DNA of 25,783 nt from a virus: the IMG/VR virus record IMGVR_UViG_3300047666_000289, positions 1 through 25,783 of that record; one strand, 5' to 3'. Below the pieces are notes generated by a model that was given only the letters and a program-made list of their open reading frames with translations, was not told where the DNA came from and made no database searches. The number at the start of each line of letters is the position of its first letter. Position 1 is the stretch's first letter. This document shows, piece by piece, positions 1 through 8,582 of the stretch. The position numbers and the translations under genes were made by a program.

Positions 1-7
1 TTTTTTT

Positions 8-481
8 TTATTTAATATGAACCCCAAAATGAGGCAAATCGACCAATTTTTGATCGTGAACGATTACGCCGTCGCGATCCCAATCACCGCCCCAACGGAT
101 GAAGGATTTCGGGTGAATTTCTTTTTGATCCACTAGCACCGCGCAAGCGGCGAAAACGCATCCCGCGATAACTGACAACGTTCGGTGATCATAAGCCAAT
201 TTTTTGTTTGTAGGTATGTAGGCGTGAACGTCCACAACCCGCGACGGGAATTCATTGTGATCAGATTTTTTTCGAACGCCGTCACAATTCGTCACAATTG
301 ATCCCGCCGTCGTGCGGCCCTTCGCAAATAGTTTTTTTTGCTCATCAATCGTGCGATGGCCGTATGTGATCGAAAAATCACACGGTGAAAACGTCAACGC
401 TAACATCATTATTTTGATCAAATCAGGATGACACGTGTTTAATCTTGTTAGGGATCGATTCCCGAATGAATGGTGTTTCAT
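8..481 (-). CDS. M15-family peptidoglycan peptidase (endolysin candidate)
   Basis: This 157-residue protein is probably the phage lysin, a zinc peptidase cutting peptide cross-links of the cell wall. The M15 (VanY / D-Ala-D-Ala carboxypeptidase-like) signature is visible: an S-x-H-x(8)-D pattern supplies putative zinc ligands His75 and Asp84, and a C-terminal L-P-H-F supplies His151. R-W-G-G-D-W near residue 129 also fits the family. I chose the ATG at 481 because it overlaps the TGA of the upstream gene as ATGA, which suggests translational coupling; an ATG at 508 would overlap that gene more deeply. It follows a small membrane protein, the usual place for lysis genes at the end of a late operon. 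No signal peptide is visible, so it would need a holin or another export route. Confidence 0.85.
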   Translation of the reverse strand: MKHHSFGNRSLTRLNTCHPDLIKIMMLALTFSPCDFSITYGHRTIDEQKKLFAKGRTTAGSIVTNCDGVRKKSDHNEFPSRVVDVHAYIPTNKKLAYDHRTLSVIAGCVFAACAVLVDQKEIHPKSFIRWGGDWDRDGVIVHDQKLVDLPHFGVHIK

Positions 482-834
482 GTTGCGTTGTTGTTTATAC
501 GTGACCAAATCGCTTTCATTGATTCGGTGTTCGCGTCTAATTTAGTATTAATAACGGATAACATTTGAATCATTTGAATTCGGGCGGGTTCGGTTTCGTT
601 TCGATGTTTTTCCAACGCTTTAACGCGTGAATCTAAATCGATGATTTTGTCCATTTTCGGCGCATCGTCGGCGGTTGTTTTTTCGACGTGATCCAATCGA
701 ACGTTCGTTTGTTGTTGCGCTTTGTGTATTTTAATCAAACCAACCATTAAAGGGATTAAAATCGCCGTCACAATCCCGACTGCAGTCACGACTAATTGGC
801 CGACCGACATGATCGTTTCGATGTTTCCGTTCAT
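478..834 (-). CDS. Membrane-anchored coiled-coil protein, holin or spanin candidate
   Basis: This 118-residue protein has one strongly hydrophobic segment near residues 12-34, followed by a hydrophilic heptad-rich region to the C-terminus that probably forms a coiled coil. One N-terminal transmembrane helix with a long coiled tail suits an inner-membrane spanin subunit or a small class III-like holin. I recognise no specific family. It lies immediately upstream of, and overlaps by ATGA, the M15 peptidase, so a lysis role is inferred from context. No separate outer-membrane lipoprotein spanin was recognised nearby. It could instead be an unrelated membrane protein. Confidence 0.6.
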   Translation of the reverse strand: MNGNIETIMSVGQLVVTAVGIVTAILIPLMVGLIKIHKAQQQTNVRLDHVEKTTADDAPKMDKIIDLDSRVKALEKHRNETEPARIQMIQMLSVINTKLDANTESMKAIWSRINNNAT

Positions 835-836
835 TA

Positions 837-1751
837 TTAAATGTTCTTACTTTCAATGTTAATAACCATGCCGACCTGTTTCAATACATTGATCGTGCAA
901 GAGTGAGAAGCCGACGACCTGTTCAGGATGAAAAATGTTTGTTCATCAATCGAATTCCATTCTATATCACCCGACGCGTCAAATGACAAACCAGCACCGA
1001 AAACGCGAATATTGGTGTCGGCGGTTGGATTGACGTTGATCAACTTCACCCAATCCGATGAAAACCGAACATCGGACGTGATTGTTATTTTCAAAATAGT
1101 TCCCCCCGCCGTTATGAATGAATTTGACCCCGAAACAACAACGCCCGTGTCGCCAATCGTTAACGGGGTGTTTAATGCCGTCCATGAACCATGCGAAACA
1201 GTAGCGCCGTTGTATAGTTCAAAAATCTGACCTTGTTTCAAACGGTTGTTTGATGAATTTAAAATTTGCGATTGTAACGAATTAGTGACAACAACCGACG
1301 CCCAAATTTCAGAAAACAACGGCGGTTTGTGATTTCCGCCGACGACGTGATCACCAACTCCAGGCGATCCATCTGTCAATGAATCTTTCAGTTTAACTTC
1401 ACGAACTTGATACGTGTCAAAAGTCCCCGAAATTTTGAAGTTTTCATTCCCCGCGGGGTCAAAAGTTATATGTTCTGACCAATAGTTGACGTCCGATCCG
1501 ATTTCCTTCGCCACCGAATGAACGGGGACGTGGTAAAATTCCCCATTCGCAAAAACGACCCCTTCTGAAATGTCCCAATTCAAGCCGTTTGAAACGACAT
1601 CCACGCCCCACAGTCGGATGATTGGATTCGAAGAACCCGACAACCCCAAACCGATCGCGTTGAAAACTTCGCGTTGTGCGGTGTCTAAAAATCTTAAATC
1701 ATCCGAATCGAAAGGCATCCCGCCGATGTTCGTTGAAATTAGTTTGTTCAT
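837..1751 (-). CDS. Tail fibre / receptor-binding candidate
   Basis: This is a 304-residue structural protein placed after the baseplate genes and before lysis. The N-terminus (I-G-G-M-P-F-D-S-D-D-L-R-F) resembles the attachment domains of tail fibres in Bacteroidota phages. The middle and C-terminal parts are rich in Gly, Ser, Thr and Asn with alternating hydrophobic residues, as expected for beta-structured fibre domains. The ATG follows an A-rich leader about 20 bp after the previous gene. I see no chaperone or peptidase domain at the C-terminus. Receptor binding is inferred from position and composition; the host receptor cannot be guessed. Confidence 0.6.
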   Translation of the reverse strand: MNKLISTNIGGMPFDSDDLRFLDTAQREVFNAIGLGLSGSSNPIIRLWGVDVVSNGLNWDISEGVVFANGEFYHVPVHSVAKEIGSDVNYWSEHITFDPAGNENFKISGTFDTYQVREVKLKDSLTDGSPGVGDHVVGGNHKPPLFSEIWASVVVTNSLQSQILNSSNNRLKQGQIFELYNGATVSHGSWTALNTPLTIGDTGVVVSGSNSFITAGGTILKITITSDVRFSSDWVKLINVNPTADTNIRVFGAGLSFDASGDIEWNSIDEQTFFILNRSSASHSCTINVLKQVGMVINIESKNI

Positions 1752-1770
1752 TTTCTTAATTTATTACAAG

Positions 1771-2277
1771 TTAATAGCCCCAAGGATTAATTGTTTGCGT
1801 AACTAAATAGCTTTTACCCGCGACAACAAATTTGTCGACCTCGAAACGGATCAACGCAATCAACGCGGAATTCAAAACAAGCGGGGCGGGGACGTAGACG
1901 ATGAAATCAAACCCCGCGGTGTTTTCGTTCTTATTGAACATGTACATCCGATCTGATGATGATTCGGATTTGTTAAATATATGCGTCCCAACTTGTTCGG
2001 CCTTGTTCCAAATCGCGGGCGTTTCCAACACGGGGCGGTTGATGATTTGATAGGTTTGATTAGTTGCGTCAAATTTTAAATTCAACCATTTTTCCAGATA
2101 TACAGACTGACCGTTGAATCCTAGATTAAACGTCGTTGTCGCGCGATACGCGACAAACAAAACGTTAACTTGTTGCAACCCCCACAAACAAATTCCGATC
2201 CATTGTTTCCAACGGTTCGTCCGCCAAAACCAAGGGGTCAAATTATTTGCGAATTGGGCGAAATTTACATCAAACAT
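1771..2277 (-). CDS. Baseplate-distal tail protein, tail protein I-like position
   Basis: This 168-residue protein follows the baseplate J-like gene with an 8-bp overlap, the slot held by tail protein I (Mu gp48) in contractile phages. The N-terminus is rich in aromatics (W-F-W, W-K-Q-W, L-W-G-L) and the C-terminus carries beta-like strands. I see no motif that proves homology with gpI, so the call rests on synteny. In phages with gpI the protein links the wedge to the tail fibre, which suits the fibre gene immediately downstream. It could be a fibre-adaptor protein specific to this phage group. Confidence 0.5.
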   Translation of the reverse strand: MFDVNFAQFANNLTPWFWRTNRWKQWIGICLWGLQQVNVLFVAYRATTTFNLGFNGQSVYLEKWLNLKFDATNQTYQIINRPVLETPAIWNKAEQVGTHIFNKSESSSDRMYMFNKNENTAGFDFIVYVPAPLVLNSALIALIRFEVDKFVVAGKSYLVTQTINPWGY

Positions 2278-3136
2278 CGTTCGCGGAAATATAAGTGATT
2301 GTTGAATTTGGTTCGTCTAAAACGGCGTGACCCGCAAATGTGTGATAATTCATATTGATCACCGCATAAGCATAACCCCCAAATTTTGATGATGCCGAAA
2401 CCATTGTCGGATCGACAACACCGACAATTGTTTGAAGATTATCAACCAATGACGTCACATTCAACACGCCGTTGAATGGCAAATCCTTTATAAACGAATT
2501 GATCGAATCAACGACGGGAAACACCGCCGCGTTCGTGATCAACGACCCGTCGGGGGCGATGATTAAAGGATCAAAAACAACATTCAAATCAACAATTATA
2601 TCGTCGGGATCATCTGAAATGACCGAAAAAGTTGTTCCCGCATAAACTATGCGATCGATATATGTTTCTAACGCCGAAATTTCGGGCGCGGATAATTTTT
2701 CGGGATCGCCTGAAACGTCAAGTTTTGCCACTTTGAAAAGGATTTGAAAACCCGAAACAACGACCGCGCATCGTTTCACTATTTGGTTTGCAGTCACTAC
2801 GGGGTTGTAAGCGAATTGAACGTTATTCCAATCGAACGAATCCCCCAATTGAAATTCCAATGTTCGATCGCGCAAAAACGTTAGTGTTCCCCATTCGCGC
2901 CCGACGTGTATCGCCTCGACTTCTGTGATATGTTTATCAAACAGTAGTTCATGAACGTGCGTCGCGACGGCCATTATCCACAACCACAAACGCCAAACGG
3001 CGACAACTGATCCCGACGACAAATCGGTTTTCAAATCCGTCGCCGTGGTTGATGTTGGCGTCAAATCCGTCAAATCGGGTTGTGATGTTTTTATCGTGAT
3101 TAATTCATTGTAAATCGTTTCGACCGATCGCGCCAT
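2270..3136 (-). CDS. Baseplate J-like wedge protein
   Basis: This 288-residue protein probably belongs to the baseplate J family (Mu gp47, P2 J), which forms the wedges around the tail hub and connects to the fibre network. Support comes from the N-terminal pattern (S-V-E-T-I-Y-N-E-L), the long helical stretch, the C-terminal half with a D-P-D-D-I-I-V-D-L-N-V-V segment, and the downstream V-V-D-S-I-N-S-F-I-K-D-L-P-F-N-G helix typical of these proteins. The length is near the lower end of the family. It sits two genes downstream of the gp25-like wedge gene, with a small LysM-like and a fibre-like gene between, so the classic gp25-J-I order is interrupted. The start follows an A-rich leader. 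Confidence 0.6.
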   Translation of the reverse strand: MARSVETIYNELITIKTSQPDLTDLTPTSTTATDLKTDLSSGSVVAVWRLWLWIMAVATHVHELLFDKHITEVEAIHVGREWGTLTFLRDRTLEFQLGDSFDWNNVQFAYNPVVTANQIVKRCAVVVSGFQILFKVAKLDVSGDPEKLSAPEISALETYIDRIVYAGTTFSVISDDPDDIIVDLNVVFDPLIIAPDGSLITNAAVFPVVDSINSFIKDLPFNGVLNVTSLVDNLQTIVGVVDPTMVSASSKFGGYAYAVINMNYHTFAGHAVLDEPNSTITYISANDV

Positions 3137-3178
3137 TTTCTTCGTTTTTAATTTATAAGCAAAAAATAAGAGGATGTG

Positions 3179-3679
3179 TTAATTCACCGCCCCGCTAATG
3201 ACAACCCAACCGTAAGACGCCGAAAGATATTCAAAAACAACACATTGATCCTTCACGTTCAATGTCAGGTTTGAGTTCGACGAACTATCCGCGCAAAAAC
3301 GTTGCCCTGAAGGTTGAAACCTCATCAAACATGAATTCGTACCGAAAAATCGACGAACATCGGTGATACCAAATCGATCGCCGACCAATGGGGTTGCGGG
3401 GGGCGCGACAGTAACAGCCCCTCCCGATGTTTGAACGGGATGAATAACACCGACGACCGCCGTGAATGATCCCGTTTGAATGGTTGTACTTAAAACAGGC
3501 ATCGCGGCGATTGCCGCCCGTTCGTTTGGCGTTAACCATTTCCGCGTTGATGATTCAACGACCTTGTCCGCGTTGTCATCCGTTGAATGGAACAATGAAT
3601 CGATCAAATCGACGAATTCCGATTCAATTGGAACGTCACCCGTATTGAAAAAGCCTTTCAAAGTTGTACGATTGCTCAT
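3179..3679 (-). CDS. Small fibre-like or decoration protein
   Basis: This is a 166-residue protein. Its N-terminus (T-T-L-K-G-F-F-N-T-G-D-V-P) followed by a helix with F-V-D-L-I-D-S-L-F is a pattern I associate with short fibre or fibre-base proteins in Bacteroidota phages. The rest is Ser/Thr/Gly/Val-rich with predicted beta strands and no catalytic motif. It lies between the LysM-like protein and the baseplate J-like gene, an unusual spot for a fibre gene, and its ATG follows a strongly A-rich leader. A role as a baseplate-anchored side fibre or decoration protein is an inference. Confidence 0.5.
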   Translation of the reverse strand: MSNRTTLKGFFNTGDVPIESEFVDLIDSLFHSTDDNADKVVESSTRKWLTPNERAAIAAMPVLSTTIQTGSFTAVVGVIHPVQTSGGAVTVAPPATPLVGDRFGITDVRRFFGTNSCLMRFQPSGQRFCADSSSNSNLTLNVKDQCVVFEYLSASYGWVVISGAVN

Positions 3680-3691
3680 TTCTTTTTTTTA

Positions 3692-4012
3692 TTATCCTAT
3701 TTGAAAACTTGCCCCGACAATCATTCCCCCGATCCCAATCGGGGCGGTTTGAAAATTCGTTGGGTCGGTTGCGTCCCATGGCGCGCGATTAACGGGGATG
3801 TGATTGTTTTTTTTATAGATAGCCAAAACGTTGAAATCTAAATAATCAACCGTCCCGCGGTCAATGATATTTCCCGTTTGATTAATCCATGAAATCGACG
3901 AATCATCATTGGCGACGATGAGAAACGAAAACGCGTCAACGATCGTTCCCCCCGCCGCCAATAATGCGTCGAAAATGTTTTGTTGTTCCTTTATTTCAAC
4001 CCCGTCAATCAT
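3692..4012 (-). CDS. LysM-like small baseplate protein
   Basis: This is a 106-residue protein. Its first half (Q-Q-N-I-F-D-A-L-L-A-A-G-G-T, then a helix and A-N-D-D-S-S-I) matches the degenerate LysM-type fold of tail X / gp53-like proteins that clamp the baseplate hub or tube. The second half contains a short Pro/Asn segment and a Gly-rich hydrophobic C-terminus. The ATG overlaps the end of the gp25-like gene by 4 bp, so the two are likely co-translated. No catalytic residues are expected for a structural LysM. The assignment is from motif shape and synteny only. Confidence 0.5.
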   Translation of the reverse strand: MIDGVEIKEQQNIFDALLAAGGTIVDAFSFLIVANDDSSISWINQTGNIIDRGTVDYLDFNVLAIYKKNNHIPVNRAPWDATDPTNFQTAPIGIGGMIVGASFQIG

Positions 4013-4314
4013 TGTCCCTTTCGAATTGCGTCAATTGATATTTTGAAATCACCATCAACATCGACCGATTTGACGTCAAAATTGTCGGCGGTTAAATGTT
4101 TGGTTATTAAGTTTTTTACCCTCGTAGCGGTGACGCCTGAATTCAAATTACTAATGATCCCGACGCCGATTGTTGGCGTTTCGTAAAATTGCCCCGCTTT
4201 CGCGTGTAATATTGTTTGAATGTTTTGTTGATCAGATTCGCCGATCACAAAATCACCGTTCATGATTTGCAAATTGTAGTCAGATTCCCCCAATTGAATG
4301 TCGATCGCCTTCAT
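4009..4314 (-). CDS. gp25-like (GPW_gp25) baseplate wedge protein
   Basis: This 101-residue protein fits the GPW_gp25 family (T4 gp25, P2 W, Mu gp46) in size and pattern. It has an N-terminal beta hairpin (I-Q-L-G-E-S-D-Y-N-L-Q-I), a central helix starting Q-Q-N-I-Q-T-I-L, then a G-Q-F-Y-E-T-P-T-I-G-V-G-I segment, and a C-terminal helix plus strand. In known phages it forms the sheath-like inner disc of the wedge that nucleates sheath assembly. It lies between a conserved small gene and the LysM-like gene, downstream of the spike, which fits a contractile baseplate cluster. Confidence 0.75.
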   Translation of the reverse strand: MKAIDIQLGESDYNLQIMNGDFVIGESDQQNIQTILHAKAGQFYETPTIGVGIISNLNSGVTATRVKNLITKHLTADNFDVKSVDVDGDFKISIDAIRKGQ

Positions 4315-4324
4315 ATTTACAAAG

Positions 4325-4567
4325 CTATGAAATTTGACAAACCGTCGACGCGGTTGTTGCGCCTGTTTGCGCCGTCGCCGATCCCGCCGTCGCGACGGGA
4401 ATTCCTAACGGGACGGTCAAAGTTGCGGATCGGATGTACTGATCAACGGCGTCGGAAATAGCCGTAGCAATACGATCGATTGAATCGCCCGTTGGGTCGG
4501 TTGATTCCTTTTCGTTTTCAAACGCTTGTTTGATCGATGTTTTCAGTTTTAATTTAACTAATGCCAT
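4325..4567 (-). CDS. Conserved small baseplate-cluster protein
   Basis: This is an 80-residue protein. The N-terminal helix and the D-S-I-D-R-I-A-T-A-I-S-D-A-V-D-Q-Y-I segment, followed by a T-V-P-L-G strand and an Ala/Gly/Thr-rich tail, match a small protein type I have seen in many tailed-phage baseplate operons, always without assigned function. The ATG shares one base with the stop of the spike gene upstream. An accessory or chaperone role for the spike is possible by position, but nothing in the sequence proves it. Confidence 0.55.
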   Translation of the reverse strand: MALVKLKLKTSIKQAFENEKESTDPTGDSIDRIATAISDAVDQYIRSATLTVPLGIPVATAGSATAQTGATTASTVCQIS

Positions 4568-5013
4568 TATTCAAAGAGGTTTTCTATATCCGTTTTGATC
4601 GGGGTTAATTCCGCGTAATTTATCGGGGTTGCCGACGCGCCCGACGGCGTTGGAACGGTGATTTTTTCAATCATCGCGATCAGGTCATTCAATATTTTTT
4701 TAAGGTCCGCTTCTCCGTTCTTGAACAGGACCGTGTCAAATTCAGTCATCAATGAAATGAACGCGTTGTGATCATCTAAAAACGTAACGACAACCATTGA
4801 ACCAACGGTCGGATTCATAATCAACCCCAACGAATCACCCTTTGTTGGTGAATATCGAACACCAAAAATTTTGGGCGATCCGTCGATTGGGTTGACCACA
4901 CAAACGCGTTTCCCCGTGTCAACGGTTGACACCTCGCAAATGATCGAATAAATTTCCGACGCCGTATCGGTTAATTTTTTCACCGCGTCACGTATGTTTT
5001 GCCCTTTTGCCAT
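4567..5013 (-). CDS. Tail spike / baseplate puncturing protein, OB-fold (gp45/gpV-like)
   Basis: This 148-residue protein probably forms the trimeric membrane-piercing tip. A short N-terminal helix is followed by a strand-rich domain (V-C-V-V-N-P-I-D-G, then G-L-I-M-N-P-T-V-G-S-M-V-V-V-T-F) that reads like the OB-fold of gpV/gp45 proteins, then a helical linker and a short Pro/Ala/Ser C-terminus. I chose the ATG at 5013; the in-frame upstream start at 5052 is TTG and would add 13 residues into the leader. The protein is short for a spike, with no long beta-helix visible. It sits directly after the hub gene, as in Mu-type tails. Confidence 0.6.
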   Translation of the reverse strand: MAKGQNIRDAVKKLTDTASEIYSIICEVSTVDTGKRVCVVNPIDGSPKIFGVRYSPTKGDSLGLIMNPTVGSMVVVTFLDDHNAFISLMTEFDTVLFKNGEADLKKILNDLIAMIEKITVPTPSGASATPINYAELTPIKTDIENLFE

Positions 5014-5104
5014 TTTAACACGTCTAATTTGAATGATTTCATCAAGTAACAACTAAACACCCGTGTCTAACGATTGGTTTGATTTACGACGATTTTCGCC
5101 GTTT

Positions 5105-6073
5105 TTAACTGCTTTTCTTACCTAACGACACAATTTGCCGAAACCCCGCGTCAACACTGAACGTTGTTTCAACGCTTTTCACGCCGTATTTCGTGATCCC
5201 ATCGCCACGTTCAGGATTCAATTTGTCGGTCAATGTAATTTTGTCCCCGTGTTTGATCATCGGTTCGCCGAACATTTCAAACGATCCACGAAAACCCGTG
5301 AATTTCAAATCATCCAAATGTTGTTCCGCTAATTTTCTCAACTCCGATTCCGACGTGATGTTGTACGCGTTGAATGTTCGTTGTTCACCCGTTCCGTCGC
5401 CGACTTCGACCGTCAATTTTTTGTTATCGGGCAAAATTGAAATCGCTTTGACTTTTATTTTGACATCCTCGGCGTTTTCATACGTCAACCCGTCACCCTT
5501 CCCCAAAGGGATATCTATTTGAAAGGAAACGTCATGATCGATCCCGACGTTGTTGATGTATGGCAACCCCGCGATCAACGTTGACCCCCTGAACCACGCC
5601 CGAACACCGTGTGATTTCCTGATTTTGTCTAATACTTGCGCCAACGTTGAGTTTTTCACCCTGAACGGCCCGATCTCAGCGTCGATAGCGTCAACGGTGA
5701 TCGCGTCGGGTTTCAATTCATTGATCAACGATTCAACGGTCGCCGATTCGATCGACATGTTGTGTGATGTTTGTTTGCACAAATACGCGTGATCCTCACA
5801 TTTTATTTTCGTCACAACCCCCGCTTCGATCCCAACAACGAAGCCGATGAAACGCGATTCCAAATTGGGGTGATATCCCGCTTTGATTTCAACGGGATCA
5901 CCGACGTTTATTATTTCTTCGATCCGCTTTTTTTGTTTTTTATGGATAACCGTTCGCGGAACATTTATTTCGGCCGTATCGGTGAACGTGTCCCATGATG
6001 AAATGACGTTGAACATCTTCACGAATGTCGTCGTGATTTCCCCGATCGATATTTCACAAATTAGCCTTTTCAT
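5105..6073 (-). CDS. Baseplate hub protein (Mu gp44/P2 gpD-like)
   Basis: This is a 322-residue protein with the architecture of contractile-tail hub proteins that form the central ring below the tube and hold the spike. Visible features are an N-terminal strand-rich domain, a V-G-D-P-V-E-I-K-A-G-Y segment followed by R-F-I-G-F-V-V-G-I (a typical hub motif), a middle D-A-I-T-V-D region, and a C-terminal domain with a D-K-I-T-L-T-D segment. It overlaps the DUF6046-like gene by 4 bp and precedes the spike gene, the order seen in Mu (gp43-gp44-gp45). No lysozyme domain is inserted. Confidence 0.7.
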   Translation of the reverse strand: MKRLICEISIGEITTTFVKMFNVISSWDTFTDTAEINVPRTVIHKKQKKRIEEIINVGDPVEIKAGYHPNLESRFIGFVVGIEAGVVTKIKCEDHAYLCKQTSHNMSIESATVESLINELKPDAITVDAIDAEIGPFRVKNSTLAQVLDKIRKSHGVRAWFRGSTLIAGLPYINNVGIDHDVSFQIDIPLGKGDGLTYENAEDVKIKVKAISILPDNKKLTVEVGDGTGEQRTFNAYNITSESELRKLAEQHLDDLKFTGFRGSFEMFGEPMIKHGDKITLTDKLNPERGDGITKYGVKSVETTFSVDAGFRQIVSLGKKSS

Positions 6074-6732
6074 TGTAGTTCAATGGGGGTGTCTGACAAT
6101 AGCGTGATCGCAAACGGTTGAACATTTAGGAAACCCGAATTTTGGGTCATCCCGTAAGATTCAACAACGACATCGGTGATACCAAAATGTGACAAGAATT
6201 CCGACGTAACACCGATCGATTCGGGAATTGACATTAATTTGATGAATTTCTTTACATCGGCGGCGGGATATTTGTTCGGGTTTTCCGACACAATCGCGCC
6301 ATTCACGGAAATTTGAAAATCCCCGTCAGACGTGTATTCCTTCACCGTTCCGTTTTTTCCCTGGACCGATGTTTTGACAATGTTTTTCGACCTTCCAATT
6401 TGAAACAACACCGTGTCGATCCGCAACCCTTCGAACGTTTGATCAATACCATCTATATCGGTAAACGTTCCCGTCGTGTTCAACACGGGGTCGGGTTCAA
6501 ATATTAAATTGGAAAAAACGGGCGTTCCCAAATACGAAATTTGATCGGATTGATCATCGTCGGGATTTGAGGGGTCGAAAATGTACGATCTGACCGCGCC
6601 CGATGCGACACCCTTCAAAAGTGTTCGGGTGTCCAACACGAACGGCGAATGACCTATTTTAGCGACAATTGATTGCCCCGCGTCCAACAATGTCGGTTTG
6701 AATCTATTGTTTGGGTGTGATGTTTCGATCAT
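6070..6732 (-). CDS. DUF6046-like tail/baseplate protein
   Basis: This is a 220-residue protein. The core pattern K-N-I-V-K-T-S-V-Q-G followed by T-V-K-E-Y and a G-D-F-Q-I-S-V-N-G stretch is what I recall for DUF6046, a family found mainly in Bacteroidota phages and tailocin-like clusters. The C-terminal segment (F-G-I-T-D-V-V-V, then N-V-Q-P-F) also fits. It lies between the tape measure and the hub gene, so it takes the place of the Mu gp43 or LysM-type adaptor that joins tube and hub. That adaptor role is inferred; the family name is from memory and was not checked by search. Confidence 0.65.
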   Translation of the reverse strand: MIETSHPNNRFKPTLLDAGQSIVAKIGHSPFVLDTRTLLKGVASGAVRSYIFDPSNPDDDQSDQISYLGTPVFSNLIFEPDPVLNTTGTFTDIDGIDQTFEGLRIDTVLFQIGRSKNIVKTSVQGKNGTVKEYTSDGDFQISVNGAIVSENPNKYPAADVKKFIKLMSIPESIGVTSEFLSHFGITDVVVESYGMTQNSGFLNVQPFAITLLSDTPIELQ

Positions 6733-6738
6733 TTCTAT

Positions 6739-8568
6739 TTAGTCAATTGATGATTGTACATCATTAACCGCGTTTAATAGGGTTTCCAAAACCATGTCGC
6801 GGATTCTTTGGTTTGATGTTTCGATGTTTTCGGTGTTGATACTGAAATTTTCAATCAACTTGTCAATATTGATGATGAAGTTTTTCGGCGATGAATTAGA
6901 ACCGCCACCAACCCCCGACCCAATATCGGAAGCCCCCGCCGCCGTTGTTCCTAGACTGTTTTTGTTACCACCCAAAGGAACGAACGGCGAATTGTTGTTC
7001 GGGTCGTTTGGATCGTCGGGATTGTTCGGGTCGTTTGGACTGTTCGGGTCGTTTGGACTGTTCGGGTTGTCGGGATCGTTTATTTTCGGGTTCACATTGG
7101 CGTCAACTTCAACATCTAACCCGAAAAACTTTTTCAGCTTATTCCATTGCTCTTTTAACCAACCAAAAACGGCGTTGAATTTCTCGATTATCGTCGCATA
7201 AAGTTCGGGGAAAAGTTTTTTGACGCCCTGAACCAACCAATAGATAGGATTCAGTTTTTTAACAACGTCCAGCGCTATTAACATATATTTTTTGATAGTC
7301 GGCGCGAATTGCATCAACCAATCGATGACGCCCGAAATTGCCGATTTCAACATGTTAAATTGAAAAACTAATGAATCCCATATCAAAGAGGCAACAAATG
7401 AAATGACTTTTCCGATCCCGTCAAGTATTTTTCGAAAAACTTCGAATTCATTGTAAGCCCACACGACCGCGCCAATCAACGCCGCGATACCTACCGCGAC
7501 CCAAACGATCGGATTCGCGAACAATGCGGTGTTCAGTAACCATGTTTGAATTGCCATGAACCCCATGACCGAACCTAAAACCCCCAACGCGGTCGCTAAC
7601 CCTAACAACAACGGTTTGTTTTCCGAAACGAAAACCATCAACCCCGTGATCGCGGGCATCATCGCCGTTAACACCGTGGTTTTGATGTCTTGAAACATGG
7701 TGTTCATGGCGAACAACCCGTCGGTGTATGCGCCCGACGTGTTTTCTAGGTTATTAAGTTCCAAATCAATCGTTTCCAATGATTTTATAAAAGCTAACCC
7801 CGAATCTTCACCCGCGCCCTTGAAAATATCCGCGACGATGGTTTTTTGTGCTGAAATATCGAAATCATCCATCACGCCGACGATTTTTTGCATCGCTTGA
7901 AACGGTGAAAGCGCGCCCGAATTCATGTCGTTCAACAATCCCGCCGCGTCGATCCCTATATTGTTAATAGCATCCCTTTGTGTAGTTGTCATTTCGGTCA
8001 ATGACAAGGTCATTTCCTTCACCGAATCGAACGCCTTATCATCGTAAATCCCATCTTTCGACGCTTGCGTGATCAACGCAATTGATTGCGCGGCGTCTAA
8101 TCCCGCCTCCTTCATAAAAACGGGATATTCGGTCAATTGCTTCAAAAATTCACCGTTCGCGTTTGCGCCCTTCTGAAAACCCGCTACGATCAAATTCATG
8201 TTTGATTCCATGGATCCGCCGACCTGTTTTGTCATGGCGTTCGCCGCGCGCAAAATCTCGGTCGTTTCCCCTCCGTAAGTAGCTGAAATAGCGTTCGCGT
8301 TGCTGATAAGGTCGTCCGATGCTTTTCCCGATTCCCCCGTGTATGACATGACCGCCGCGCGCATTTTCGCAAATTCGCCCGTCGCTTGTGCAAATTCCCG
8401 CAAACCCAACGCGGCAACCGCCGCGCCCGCTAATGATTTCATTTTATCAAACGATGAATTCAACCCGTCGGCGGATTCCCGCGTGTCATCCAACGCGTCA
8501 TCCGCGTCACGTAATTTTCCCGAAAATGAATCTTTTAATTTTATTACAAACTCTTCGATTTGCGACAT
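6739..8568 (-). CDS. Tail tape measure protein
   Basis: This 609-residue protein should set tail length and span the tube lumen. The N-terminal third is helical and Ala/Asp-rich, with F-A-Q-A-T-G-E-F-A-K-M-R and later segments like the PhageMin_Tail core. Two or three hydrophobic segments lie around residues 310-370, as in many tape measures. A Pro-Asn-Asp repeat links a lysine-rich helical region to a Gly/Ser-rich C-terminus. Using about 0.15 nm per residue, a tail near 90 nm would be expected (rule-of-thumb inference). It follows the tail-assembly chaperone pair, and an SD-like A-A-G-G-A lies close upstream of the ATG. I see no lytic-enzyme domain. Confidence 0.85.
   Translation of the reverse strand: MSQIEEFVIKLKDSFSGKLRDADDALDDTRESADGLNSSFDKMKSLAGAAVAALGLREFAQATGEFAKMRAAVMSYTGESGKASDDLISNANAISATYGGETTEILRAANAMTKQVGGSMESNMNLIVAGFQKGANANGEFLKQLTEYPVFMKEAGLDAAQSIALITQASKDGIYDDKAFDSVKEMTLSLTEMTTTQRDAINNIGIDAAGLLNDMNSGALSPFQAMQKIVGVMDDFDISAQKTIVADIFKGAGEDSGLAFIKSLETIDLELNNLENTSGAYTDGLFAMNTMFQDIKTTVLTAMMPAITGLMVFVSENKPLLLGLATALGVLGSVMGFMAIQTWLLNTALFANPIVWVAVGIAALIGAVVWAYNEFEVFRKILDGIGKVISFVASLIWDSLVFQFNMLKSAISGVIDWLMQFAPTIKKYMLIALDVVKKLNPIYWLVQGVKKLFPELYATIIEKFNAVFGWLKEQWNKLKKFFGLDVEVDANVNPKINDPDNPNSPNDPNSPNDPNNPDDPNDPNNNSPFVPLGGNKNSLGTTAAGASDIGSGVGGGSNSSPKNFIINIDKLIENFSINTENIETSNQRIRDMVLETLLNAVNDVQSSID
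6991..7081 (-). repeat. Short tandem repeat coding a Pro-Asn-Asp linker in the tape measure
   Basis: An imperfect tandem array of 18-bp units and 9-bp half units encodes alternating D-P-N, S-P-N and D-D-P-N triplets near residues 495-525 of the tape measure. The clearest units are adjacent near 7030-7065. The protein segment should be an extended flexible linker. Such arrays change copy number easily, so its length may vary between relatives. Confidence 0.85.
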
Positions 8569-8582
8569 TTCTTATCCTTTTT

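Noticed and set aside
1-9. Run of nine T at the window edge as a terminator
   Set aside because: The T-run lies on the plus strand, the wrong one for the minus-strand lysin gene, and no stem is visible before the window ends.
6794-7201. Open frame of 135 residues on the plus strand opposite the tape measure
   Set aside because: It is a by-product of the Pro-Asn-Asp repeat and low stop frequency; it gives repetitive G-L-F-G-S peptides and has no leader or neighbours on that strand.
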